Shown here: positions 1 through 12,200 of the stretch, piece after piece | Position numbering within the stretch: the stretch's first letter is position 1 | How the letters are laid out: each line of letters starts with the position of its first letter | Source of the DNA: Microvelia longipes | Taxonomy: Eukaryota > Arthropoda > Insecta > Hemiptera > Veliidae | DNA length: 64,000 nt | NCBI GenBank assembly: GCA_018340805.1 | Contig: JACMZG010001908.1 | Span: 35,913,752-35,977,751, forward strand | Direction: 5' to 3' | Position numbers and translations under genes: made by a program | The notes under the pieces: generated by a model | What the model saw: only the letters and a program-made list of their open reading frames with translations | The model's database searches: none | Told to the model about the DNA's origin: nothing

Positions 1-413
1 ACTTTTAAGAAGTTTGCTGTTGTAGAAGTTTAACTAAGAAGTTATCGGCACCTTGTTGTCGAGTGGTTAGATGATAAAGTAAATATAAAACGTTTAAACC
101 CCTAATGACTTTAACTTAGATAAATATTTCTTTAAAAACGTCTTATCTCGCTTTCTTAAACTTTTTCTATCAGATATATCCCAACTTTTTTTCTATGAAC
201 TGTCTAACTGTCTGATTAAATCAATATTTTTTACGAAGATTCGAGAGAATGTGGTGGTTTATTTACTTCAAGATACGGAAATGTAAATATAAATCGTATA
301 CTTGGAGTTGAGATAATACTCATTGCTATCCCATAATTTGTCTCTTGGGGAATCATTCTAAAACATGTTTTATTTTCGAATATCTTTGTAAAAATTTGTC
401 TCGGAAGTTAACT

Positions 414-1718
414 TATCCGCGATTCAAAGTCCGTAGCAGCGCCACCGTCGCTGATAAAATTGATAACGAAAGGGTGATCGTTGTTAAAGTCCTTGTGGGG
501 ATTTTTGGTTTTTCTTATTTGTAACGATTATTTCTTAAAATTTTTTATCAAAGTACTTTAATTTAATTAATTTTAGGGCGTATGAACTCAGTAAAATCAC
601 TATTATATTGAAAAATTGGGTGATAAAGAGAAAAAGATTTCGTTAAAAAAACGAGTATTTAAATTGAGTGATAAGAAGCTGAAAATCACAATATAATGTT
701 TTATTTTATTTATTGTTAATTAATGTTACTTTTAAATAATTTTAGTTTGCACAAAAACTCACAAAATTGCTTTTTTATTGCATTAAATTGTTTAAATTAG
801 TTGTATCAGGTATTTAAATTAACTGATAACAAGCTGCATTTTACCGTAATGGTGTTTTAATTTATTAATTGTTAATCAATCTTATTTACTCACTAAAATA
901 ATAAATCAATAAATTCACTCTTTTTTTGTAAAATGTTTGTTTAAATTACCGATTTAGGTTTTATTATTCCTGGGTTTTTATTATTTATCGGACAAATCCA
1001 AGTCTGTAGTGATAAGAGCCTGATTCTATATTTAAAATCCTGAAATAATCGAAGTATTTATCCATGAAATATCGACCATTTTTTTAGCACCGATGGTCGA
1101 TCTATTAATTTTTAACTCATTTATGACAAATTAACTAACAATAAGGCGCGGTCGAATATCTAGAACGTTGGATCACCAACAAACTTTTTTTATAATTTTT
1201 TTTCAAAATTTTCAGTTATTAACCGGATTTGTGATAAATGAAGCCTATTTCTGTAATCTGCACGCTCTTTTGGTTAATCTCAAAGAGTGTTTACATTCAC
1301 TCAACGATTTATTTTTAATCTAACTTGGCACATACATAACTACTGTTAGACGTCAATATTTTGTGTTTGTTAACATTGACGTCTAACAGTAGTTATGTAT
1401 GTACCAAGTTAGATTAAAAATAAATCGTTGAGTGAATGTAAATACTCTTTGAGATTAACCAAAAGAGCGTGCAGATTACGGAAATAGGCTTCATTTATCA
1501 CAAATCCGGCTAATTACTGAAAATTTTGAAAAAAAAATTATAAAAAAAGTTTGTTGGTGATCCAACGTTCTAGATATTCGACCGCGCCTTATAAAGAAAT
1601 AAAAAAATAATTTTTATCGGCTCCCATGCTAATCCTATGATCAAAAAAGTTGATCACCCTTTCGTTTTCCTGCCATTGGTATTGCCAACCTTACAACTAT
1701 CTCTTTGAATCACAAATA
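414..1718. mobile_element. Inverted-repeat element, copy 1, carrying a nested palindrome
   Basis: Both ends carry CGATTCAAAG / CTTTGAATC followed inward by CGAAAGGGTGATC, and the whole is repeated at 4167-4988. No coding capacity. It differs from copy 2 mainly by the 448-bp palindrome inserted at 1143-1590. Target duplication not resolved. Confidence 0.7.
1143..1590. mobile_element. Near-perfect foldback element (215-bp arms, 17-base loop)
   Basis: Left arm 1143-1357 and right arm 1375-1590 are reverse complements with few mismatches, starting AAGGCGCGGTCGAATATC. The matching place in the sister element (about 4859-4868, acaataaagg) lacks it, giving a filled/empty pair and a two-base AT (or TA) duplication. 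A single arm recurs at 48142-48367. Confidence 0.8.
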
Positions 1719-2451
1719 TGTTTTATTTTTGTGATCAACTTTATAGAGATGAGTGTCACTCTAGAGATGCACCATAGGCTGAACTTTGAAACATCATAGA
1801 AGTGACCTGACCGTATTCGATACCAACTATAATTGATTAAACAGTACAAGATAAAGTGATTTATAGAATAGAGGGTTTATAATACAATACAAAACACAAT
1901 TTGTGAAAAGCCGATTTATTTTAACTTTAACTATCTCTTGGAGAAGGTTAAATAATGTTACGCAAAGCCCCTAATAGCAATAAAAAGGTGTTTCAAGCCT
2001 TTCTATGTATTGAGATAGGATATGTTCCTCTAATTAATACATCTCTATGATAAATAAAGCTAGACTTTCAGAGCTAAATAATACGTCACGGAAGTTCAAG
2101 GTGATAAAAGTTATAAGGTGATTCAATTATAGGGTTTTTATTAATGAAACTATATATTGGACTAGTTGAGGAATAAATAGTTTTAATAATTTTATTCCAA
2201 ATTCTTTATTCCTTACAAACTTAATTGGCTTGGCTTATCAAACTGAGTTTCAATATATCTAGTATCATGTATAAATTATTATCATATTTCATTGTTTACT
2301 AAATTATCTAAAATAGTTTTTTTGTTACCTAATTGATCGAGGTTCACATAAGTTAATTTAAATAATGATAAATATTTCCATAAAATATTATAAATTAAAC
2401 TAAAAAAAGTAAATAATAGTTATTTATGCCATAAGGCTGAGAAGTGTGGAT

Positions 2452-2517
2452 TTATGTCACGGCAATTAGATTTACCGACGAGCGAAGCGAGTCGGGAAAA
2501 ATTGCCAAGACATAAAG
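2452..2517. repeat. Nested hairpin with GCGAAGC core
   Basis: TTATGTCACGGCAATT pairs with AATTGCCAAGACATAA, and inside lies CGACGAGCGAAGCGAGTCG. Confidence 0.5.
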
Positions 2518-2542
2518 ATATTCTCAGCCGGATGGCATACAC

Positions 2543-2867
2543 TACTTTTTTGAGGTAGCAATCATTAAATAAACTGCGCTATATACTTAATTGAAAAAAA
2601 ACGTAAAACAAACAAACAAAAACAAAATTAATGTTTTTAAAGAAACCTCATGAGGGTTTTACACAATGATTGTTTTTTGAACACGCTACATTACAGTAAT
2701 GGCGGCAATATATGAATTACTTTTACCTCCTAGGAATTTTTTTTAACATTCATTATTGTCCTCGGAGGTGAAAAGTACTAAATAACCTCCTATAACAATA
2801 ATGATTGGCTTCTCATCCTAAAAACGGTCCAATAAAAGAGCTCAATTACGTACTACCTCAAAAAAAG
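2543..2867. mobile_element. Possible small inverted-repeat element
   Basis: TACTTTTTTGAGGTAG near 2543 and its complement near 2852-2867; an inner pair ACTTTTACCTCC / GGAGGTGAAAAGT lies at about 2717-2776. Non-coding. Confidence 0.4.
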
Positions 2868-3788
2868 AATTTATTTTAAATACATGGAAAAAATAATAGA
2901 GAGTTAGAGAGAGGCTGTTATCCACAGCACAAGGCTAATGCCTTAAAGTGGATATTAATCCGCTCATATTTTTTCTTTACTTTATCTTTTTGAAATTATT
3001 CTGTATCTTTTATAAGAATCTGTAAATTCTATTTTAAAAATTAAGGATATTTTATTTAAAAAAAATAGTAAATTTTCAATATTGACCGCCTATACCGATT
3101 CCTAGATGACATCACAGGTCATTCATAAAAAAGTCTTATTATAACAAGGTTATAAACTCTGAATGCGTTTGGTTTGTTTTTCATCAAAATTTAAACCTTA
3201 TAAATTTCCAACATCTTGACGGAAGTTAACATATTTTCTTTGTTTAAAAATTATTATTATTATTATAATTAGTTACTTAATAAAACAATCCTATCGATCA
3301 TTTTTGGCACACAACAAATCAATAATAGAATCTGATTGGTTACTTTTGTAGTGTTATGAGCCTATATTTGTTTTGCGACGTGTAGGTAACGAATTTTATA
3401 TTTGGAACTCATAACCTAAAAGAAGGTTATTTTTTATTATATCAATAGGTGCATTTTACACGTACATATAATCTATTCTTTTGTAATATCATTGTTACAA
3501 TATTTAATTTTAGTTTAAAGTCAGTATTTTAGTAATATTAGTTGTTAAAAGGACGACAAGGTTGAATATAAATTAAAGTGAAAATTGAACTAAATTTGAA
3601 AAGAACAATATGAAAATAATTATACTTATTTGATTATCTCCTTAGAAACAAATGACCAAAAAGTCGAAAAAAACTATGGTAAATGACCGGAAACTACGGT
3701 CGCTTTTATGTTTTTTGGGGGCGCTGAATTGATGGAAACCAAACTGAAGCCGGACCACTTAAAGTGACCAAAAATTCGAAAAAACGGT

Positions 3789-3990
3789 ACTGCTCGTATT
3801 TAAATTTTGTCTGTCAATTTTTTAAAGGAAATGCACTAAAACGTTTAAAGATAAAACACCAACTGAGCAATATACTCGTGCAAATAATGGTGTGCTCTAC
3901 CAATTTTAGAGGTATAGTTTTGTATAACCAATTGGATAATTAAGCACATTTCCTTTGGAAAATACTGACAAAATAAGTTACGAGCAGTGC
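3789..3990. mobile_element. MITE-like element with ~48-bp terminal inverted repeats
   Basis: Begins ACTGCTCGTA and ends TACGAGCAGT, with further matched AAAGGAAATGCAC / GCACATTTCCTTT inside. About 200 bp, no coding capacity. Confidence 0.6.
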
Positions 3991-4166
3991 TTGATAATTG
4001 AATAACTGCTTAGGTTATATCTATTATTTATTTATATTATAAACCGGAACCTTTAGCAAGAAATGGGTTGTTATCATGAAAATACGCATTCCAAAGGAAA
4101 TTCGCCCGGCATGCGGATCACCGCGCCAGAATGTTCTTATTAACACGCTAACCTAAGCGGCAATAT

Positions 4167-4988
4167 TATTCGCGATTCAAAGTCCGTAGCAGCGCCACCG
4201 TCGCTGATAAGAAATTGATAACGAAAGGGTGATCGTTGTTAAAGTCCTTATGGGAGTTTTTTGGTTTTTCTTATTTGTGACGATTATTTCTTTAAATTTT
4301 TTATCTAAGTGCTTTAATTTAATTAATTTAAGGGCGTATGAACTTATTCCAATCACTATTTCGTTGAAAAATAGGGTTTTAATGGGTTGTCACGAGTATT
4401 TAAATTTAGTGATAAGAAGTTGAAAATCAAATTATGATGTTTTATTTTAGTTATTGTTAATTAATGTTACTTTTAAATAATTTTAGTTTACACAAACACA
4501 CAAAATTACCTTTTAATTGAATTGAATTGTTTAAATTAGTTGTTACAGGTATTTAAATTAACTGATAACAAGCCGATTTTCACCGTAATGGTGTTTTAAT
4601 TTATCAATCAATTTTATTTACACACTAAAATAATAAATTACTCAATAAATTCATGTTTTTGTAAAATGTTTTAAAATGTTTTTAGGTTTTATTATTTCTG
4701 GGTTAAATCGGACAAATCTAAGTCTGTAGTGATAAGAGCCTGATTCTATATTTGAAATCCTGGAATAATCGAAGTATTTATCTATGAAATGTTGGCCATT
4801 TTTTTAGCACCGATGGTCGTTCTATTAGTTTTTACCTCATTTATCACAAATTAACGAACAATAAAGGAATAAAAGAAGAATTTTCAACGGCTCCCATGCT
4901 AATCCTATGATAAAAAAAATTGATCACCCTTTCGTTTTCCCGCCATCGGTATTGCCAACCTTACAACTATCTCTTTGAATCGCGAATA
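4167..4988. mobile_element. Inverted-repeat element, copy 2 (uninterrupted)
   Basis: Same family and order as 414-1718; ends TATTCGCGATTCAAAG / CTTTGAATCGCGAATA. It lacks the nested palindrome. The short open frame at 4229-4423 is not matched by an intact frame in copy 1, so I do not call it a gene. Confidence 0.7.
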
Positions 4989-7626
4989 TGCTCCTATAAT
5001 GGTTAAGTCTATAGGTAGGAAATTCTTGTTCCATGATGGGCAGCCTGTTTTATTTTAATGTGAGGAAAGGGAAGAAAAAATATTTATACTAATGGAAAGT
5101 TTCAAGTTTGGAATATTAATGTTGAGTTCCTGTGGGCTTAGAATCCCTATGTGCTCTAGTCCCTGGAAAAAAATATCTAGAAAAAGTAAATCCATGGCTT
5201 TTAGCTGCGGGCGCCTCACGCGAGGTAGATTCCCCCGTAGGGAGGTTTGGTAAGCCAATGCTAAAGCAGGCTTTTTAGTGTGATTGATTTTAATAAAGCA
5301 TAAAGCAGACGATGGCATGTTGGGATAAGAAAAAAAAATGAAAACCAAATGCCTTTACTATTCATTCTTTGGTCACACTAGTGCTATTAATATTTTTTAT
5401 TAAAAGAGGGGAATTAAACTTGATAATTGATTCTGTGTTACAGGTGCCTAAGTTAGAGTTTTAAGAAATTTACTGTTGAAGTAAATAGACTCTAAGTTTG
5501 TTAATTTAATTAAGTCGGTTTTGCTAATAAACAAAATTCTTAAACAACAATGCCGGTGGCCTGCCATCCATTGTCATTACCTTTATTATTAGATTTATTG
5601 TTATTGCTTTATTATTAATATTATTAGCTTTAATAAGATTTATTATCTTAGTAGCCATAACCTCTTTGGTGTCACTTGGGTGTACACCAGTGGGTGTGTA
5701 AACCTCCATGTTTGCAGGGAGACTTGCGTCCTGACTGACTTTAAAGTCCAACTGTTACAATTGGGCTTTTATTCATATATTACTTCACCATGAAACTTCT
5801 TTTCCCATTATACGTTTACCAAAAGGTTTTTGTCTGTTTCCGTTTACTTGATGAATTCGTTTTAATTGCTCAACTTTGACTCGTAAGAAATAATTGATTG
5901 AATCAATGCATTTTTTATAGAAGCATCTTAGAATGGTTACCTTATGGGTAATCTCATCTTATGTCATCTTCGTTTCGTTACCTTATGACATCTTCGTGTG
6001 GTCAACAATCCTGTTGCGATGCCGTGCACATCTCAGCTCTATTTCATACAGCTTTCGTATTTTGTTGCCAGACTAGACCAGTGGTACTCAATTTTTTTTC
6101 GCTCATCGTCTTCTTTAAGATTCTTAATTTTTCACCCCATCCGTTAATAAACCGAGGGGATGTACATATTTTTTAAAGGGGGGAACGTATATATTTTTTA
6201 AATAGGCTCGTGTGTGTGCATAACGTACCATATATATTTAATTTAGCGGTGCCGAGACAGTGAAAAATTTGCATAATAAGGTACAAAGAAATGAGCCTCA
6301 CCATAAAAGTCACTGTTTCATAATGGTAAAAATTGAATATTTTTCATGTTCATCAATTAAGTGCGTTTTGCTACTTTCTGATAATCGAAATTAAAAAATA
6401 TTAAAGAAAATTATTATTTAAACTCTTCAGTTTGTTGCTATCCCGATTGCAATTTTAGCACAGTGTTCCCTTCAAATTTTAATTAAATGCTTATGCCAGA
6501 CATCCAAAACAACCCAAAATGAGAGCGATGCGAGCCATAGCCTCGGACAAGAAAAATTGTCCGGTTCTATTTTGAAAAAGTGCATTCTTTATGTTTTTTT
6601 ATTTTAAATGCGAATTTTGTTATTAATTGGGCTACTCCCTTTTATACGCCCTGATCTTCATTTGAAAGAATCGTTACTTATTGCGGGACAACGTGGAAAC
6701 AATTTATCTTTCTACTGATTAAATGCCGTAGTTTGTTGTCGGGTAACTCGGAATTTAGGGTACTCCCTTAGACTCTAAAAATGGACTAGTTTTATGAAAA
6801 TATGACGTCCCTTCTCAACGTGGGCGATAGAGAGGGGAATTCATTCGCATAATAGGGATCAAGGGTGGGAGAAAATGCTGGATTCCCAGGCTAAAATATT
6901 AGTTCGAATTTTTTTCTATTGTTTATTGTAGAAAGGTTTCTGTTTAAATCTTAAAAACGGTTTCTGTTTTCATTTTTTTTAAATTTAAACTCCTAAAATT
7001 TTCCCGTCTTCTAATAAATTTATGCCAAAGACTTCTCTAAAGATCGATTTTTGCTATTTAAAGAAAACTATTTGGGTCTTTAACTTATCTCGACGTACTC
7101 TACTTGAAACTGTGATGATTTATCTTTGTTTATCCCTCGACTAAGGTATAAAATGTTATTGAATGTGACGTGCTTTAAGATCTTTAAAAGAAATTATTAA
7201 AAGAGGGTCTTTTAAGTAGCCTATCCATAAAAGATAAAGTTTTGAGGTTTGTTTAATCCTTAAGTAACAACTTGTTTAAAGTAAGAACTCGGTAGTATTA
7301 ATAATCCTTTCTTGTAGGATTTACCTTCTTGTTGCCTTTATAGAAAAGCTTTAAAACCCTTTGGGGACTTTACTCCACAATAAGCCTCTTTCTCTTCTCT
7401 ATGAAAGCGTCTTATAAAGATGCCTAGATGTTACATGACGAGACAAGGCAGGGCTGAAATCTTACAAGAAAAACCACGTTAAATCTACCTCGACATGAAA
7501 TCATACTTTATCTTTTCTGTAGATATATAAACTTAAAAGTAGGATTATCTTTTTTTAGATTTCTGTTCTTTTTTTGAGACGATTGAAGAATTAAATGTAT
7601 TAATTTAACAAATACTTTTTATCTGC
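4989..7626. other. Gene-free A+T-rich stretch
   Basis: No exon, RNA gene or clear repeat end recognised. Short open frames here lack family features and are not called. Confidence 0.5.
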
Positions 7627-8567
7627 TCAAGGCAGGAAAATGAAGCATTACTGAATTAATTTTAGGCGAGAAAGTAGCATTTCCCAGATCGGCTGGTGAA
7701 TGACTGCACTTTACCTGCCTAGACAGGAATGATTAGTTAATTAATAATAAAAGGCCTATTGAATTTATTTAATAATTTATATAATGAATAATTACATTAT
7801 TTAACTAATTAAAATTAAAATAAAACAGTTTGTAATGTAAATCTTTAATTAGAATTAAATTTTATTGATTATTTTAAAGGCAACACTTTTTGTCTTGGGT
7901 TTATTATCTCATCTTTTTTTTGTCAAGTCATTTACTACTTTTATCATACGAGCCCGTATTTAATACAGTTTAAAATTTAGTTTATTCTATAGCGGTTCTA
8001 TAGCGTTTTGTGATGAATATCGTCGAAGATATAGACGAACTTTTTGAACATACCCCGTCGGATGTTTAGGAAATAGCTACAAATGCCAAAGAGAGCCTAC
8101 TACCCGGCAAATCAGGAAGTAGGTATGTCAAAGCATATGAAGTGTTCAAAGAATGGTGCTCAGAGAAAAAAGTAAAGAATGTAAGTGAAACGTTGTGTTA
8201 GCGTAGTTAAAAGAACTGTCAAACACAAAATCGAGCGCTACTCTGTGATCAACTTTCTGGATGATAAGATCTGTATTATTAGTCAAAGAAAATGTAAATA
8301 TCAAACACTATACAAACGTAATAAGTTTTTCAAGAATACTAGTTTTGATTTATTACTGTTCGCAGATAAAATATTGTGTGGAACGAGGCAGGAAAGGAAA
8401 CATAACTGACTCGTATATTTGCCTTCCTCGGCTTTGCCTCGTCAGTCAAATTATATATTACCTGCCTCGGCTTCGCCTCTGCAGGTAATTTAGATAGCAC
8501 ACCCTCGCCTTCGGCTCGGGGGCTAACTTCGATACTAGTCAGTAATATTCCATTTTCCTGCCTAGTT
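7627..8567 (+). mobile_element. Decayed recombinase-type element
   Basis: Bounded by GGCAGGAAAATG (about 7631) and its complement CATTTTCCTGCC (about 8553-8564). It contains the recombinase-like remnant at 8013-8360 and a cluster of palindromes built on CTCGGCTTCGCC at 8421-8525. Confidence 0.45.
8013..8360 (+). pseudogene. Fragment like the SAM-like N-domain of Crypton/KIAA1958-type tyrosine recombinases
   Basis: In one frame GKSGSRYVKAYEVFKEWCSE then KKVKNVSE; after frame changes, a second frame reads SVLLVKENVNIKHYTNVISF. The order (RYxxxYxxFxxWCxEKKV, then SxLxVKxNxNIxxYxxxISF) resembles the DNA-binding half of tyrosine recombinases common in arthropod genomes. Stops and frameshifts show it is dead, and the catalytic C-terminal half is not visible. 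Assigned from memory of the family only. Confidence 0.5.
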
Positions 8568-8644
8568 ACACAAACTATTACTTTACTGTGACAGCAAAAT
8601 GTATTTATTTGTACAAACACACATTGCTTTTGTTTTACTAGTAT

Positions 8645-8968
8645 TTGTTAGTAGTTCATAGTATTGTGCTTACTACTATTACTACTACTGCTATTTACTT
8701 ATATAACTATTTGCTCATTAGTATTACTACTACTACTGCTAATGCTATATACTACTATTACTATTTGCTTATTACTACTACTAATGTTACTATTTGCTTT
8801 TTACTAATACTGCTATTTACTACTGTTACTATTTGCTTATTACTATTACTTCTACTACTACTATTTACTACTATTATTATTTGCTTATTACTATTACTAC
8901 TGCTATTTACTACTATTACTATTTGCTTTTTACTATTACTACTACTGCTGTTAACTACTATTACTAGG
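8645..8968. repeat. Imperfect tandem array of TACTAT/TAC trinucleotide-type units
   Basis: About 320 bases of TACTATTACTATTTGCTTAT-like units. A frame stays open through it only because the units lack stops. Confidence 0.85.
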
Positions 8969-9119
8969 TGTCTTTCTTGAATTACATTGTGTCAATAATA
9001 GCAATTATTAAATTATTTCCTGTCCCACTTAATCTTTTTACAACCTTTCCCCCTTAATTGATAGATTTTCTTGCCACTATAACACCTTAATTTAATGTAT
9101 TTGTATTTTTTTGTTGCAG

Positions 9120-9218
9120 TAATGATTCCTGGAAATTTTACTGAAGATGAATTGTTGGAGAACACTATCGATAAAACAAGTCCTGTTGAAGTCAAACAAG
9201 AAGAACCTGAAAAATCAG
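9120..9218 (+). CDS. Ddr: DDR-like exon: extracellular stalk
   Basis: First recognisable exon. It follows a T-rich acceptor (tttttgttgcag) and ends at AG|GTACTT. It encodes an acidic stalk ([11 protein letters not shown]) with one N-glycosylation sequon, NFT. It begins at codon position 2, so earlier exons must exist. Confidence 0.7.
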
Positions 9219-12200
9219 GTACTTTAATATGTTTTACTGCTGATTGTGAACTAAGTGGACTCAGCAGTATTGACATCTGTAAAGTTTTATCCTTAGCTTT
9301 TATGCTGTACATCCCTAAATATTATCTTCAATCGGTTGATTTTAACCCCCTAAACTCATGCTAAGTATCCAGCTAAATTAAAGTTATTCTGCATTGTTGT
9401 CAAATTTTTTGCATTATGTTTGATACCTATGTATTCGAATTTAAGTTCCCTGTAATCCATTTTTAATTTCTCTTAAACTAACTTTAAAATTATACAAGAT
9501 TGATTTGGTTTGATTTTGTCAGCAGGTATAAACATTAACGTAGCTGTGCCTGTGAGTAAAGTGAGTGTACCAAGCAATGAACAGGAGCCTAACTATGTCG
9601 CGGGTTTACTTATTGGTTCTTTAGTTACCATCATTGTTGTTCTTGTTTCTGCCATTGTGTTCATGGCGTTATCAAGAAGAAGAAAAGCAAATGCTCAACA
9701 GCACTTTACATCCGAGAAAAATGTAAGTTTAAAAAAATTGAGTGGTTTTAAAAGATAATAAGATCATTAGTTATAATTAATATATAAGTGATAATGAATA
9801 TAATCATTGATTATTTTTTTAGCTAATTAAGTAGTTTGGTTAATTTAATATAAAATTTTACCAGTCTTATTTAATTTGTGTTTCGCTAATGAAAAGTACT
9901 TCACTATAAAGGAGGAAAAAATCTGATAGGAAACTCTTTTAGATCAAGTATTTTAAAATGTATTTTTAAGTTCAAAATATTTCTGCTGTTAAGTTGCTCA
10001 ATATTTTTGGGATCAATGTTTTCTTTAGGCTTAATAGTTCATGTTTTTTCAGGAATTACCACTCAGAGTGCCTCTAAATACCAACAATGGTCATCTTTAT
10101 GGACAAGTTGCTGTAGATGATCCTGAGAAGAGCTTCTTTGTTACTGAAAATTATCCAAATAATGCTAACATGTATTTTACAAATGCCCAACATATAACTA
10201 GAGATCCTAAGTATGCAGGTAATATCGTTTTGTCTATAGTATCTATTGAGCTCCTAAATGATATTGGGTGCTTTTATAAAAGAACTGAATTTGTTAATTC
10301 TGGAGTGAAAATCAATTCTACTTAAGATTCCAATTAAATATTTTCTTCATATGTGACAGAAAAAATAATATGTCAGTGTATAGGAAGTTATATGCTTTAA
10401 ATCTATCTGGTTCCTATGCTTAGTACTAGATCACCCTTCTTTACGAATTGTACACACTTATGTGAGGCTGCCTCCTGGTTGAGGTCGTTAAAGCATTAGT
10501 ATTTATTCTGACGCTTTAACACCAAAGAGGTCTGGGGTTCACATCTCAGGTAACACTCTCAGTTTATATAAGGTTATAATACAAATAAATTATTCCCAAC
10601 TTTAGATTACACTTGGAGAATAATGGTTGCCACTACCACCTGAGGTTGTTCACGCAGGGGTTATCCCTAATGAGCTTTAAAGTTCTAAATGGGTAAATGG
10701 GCATTATTATTATATACACTTATGTGTAATTCATTTACACTTATGTGTAAATGATTGCGTTATTGGTGCTTTGTGAAGAACTACCTATTAAAAATGTGCA
10801 TTTAATCTTAGCAATATTGCAATGTTTTGTTAAAGTTGTCAACAAAGGTCCTCTCTGTTCAAATTTACAGAAGATGACAATTTTGAGGCAAAATAAAATT
10901 AAATATTCATAGTAGGAGAAAATGAATAGAGAGAGGGGCTCCTGAAGGATTGTAACTGAGACATAGCTCTGCTAATTCTAATTTATTTTACTTCTAAAAT
11001 TAGTTTTTAATTTTCCCCATTTATACCGTAGGTATAATTTTTTTGCATATTTGTGTTTGGGAAAAAATTCAAAACTAAGATGACACCAGATCAGTTTTTG
11101 GTGTTTTTAAGACCTCCTAAGTAGTTTTTACGAGGTTGTCTGTCACATCATCCGATGTGATGATGAAATGATCCTAGGTACCCTGTACCTAAGTTTTATA
11201 TTCATTTATTAGTTTTTTATATTTTCAATAATAAATTAATTTCATGAATAATGATACTATATTCTTCCTATGCATATCAGTTTACATTTTGAATTATTTA
11301 CAAGGATACTTACTATTTTTTTTTTTTAATATCTGATTTCTATGCAGATAATATGTATTTTGAGTAGCAGAAGTTGCCTCACATTTCAAAATTCAAATCA
11401 TTTTAATTACAGTATTGTTATACATTTTATTTAGCAGTAAATTTTCACTCATATTCTGGTTTGTTTTTCACAGAAATCCCAGATATAGTCAGTCAAGACT
11501 ACGCTGTGCCATACCTAGCAGACACCCAGGGTACTTTATATAAAACTAGTGTGCCAGCCACTCCAGTCAGAACGCTACCTCCCCTCCATAATTTTAATCC
11601 TAAACCTCCTCCAGTACCACCTCCTCCAGAAAAGTACTACGCTGCAACCCAAATACCACAGGTAACAATCATATCTTAATATCTTGCTCATCATCTTCAG
11701 TCTAATCTCAATTGTCTTAGTAAAAATAATGCATAATCAACTAAATTAATAATAATAAAAAAAAAAAATAACAAGCTATTTTAATTTTAATGACATGAAT
11801 AATAATTTCCTATGTTTTCTATTTGATTTCCCAATGCTTGAGGTCAAAACATTGCAAAGAAATTAATAACTCCCAATTTTTTCATCAAATGTCAACATTT
11901 TGGCCCCTGCTGATAACTTTGACATAGATCCATGTATAGATGGATGTATGTTTAATTATTTTGTAAAAACATTATAGACCAAGTAGTTCAACTGAATTAA
12001 ATGGATTTTAGTTACAAACATTAGAAGGGACAACTGATTTTGGGAGAACTAAATGGCCTTACAAAATGCCAGCTATTACACCTTCAGCCCATGATTTTTA
12101 TTTCTTTAGATAAATAAGATAAAGGAGCTTAGACAGGCTCTACCCAAGGAGGGTTTAGTGGGCTTCTCCCCTGGAAACGTTTTGCCCCCTCTGTCAAAGA

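Noticed and set aside
5524..5751. A minus-strand small protein
   Set aside because: Asn/Ile/Lys-rich translation of A+T-rich spacer without start context, splice sites or known domain.
8645..8980. A hydrophobic small protein
   Set aside because: The frame is open only because the tandem trinucleotide-type repeat has no stops.
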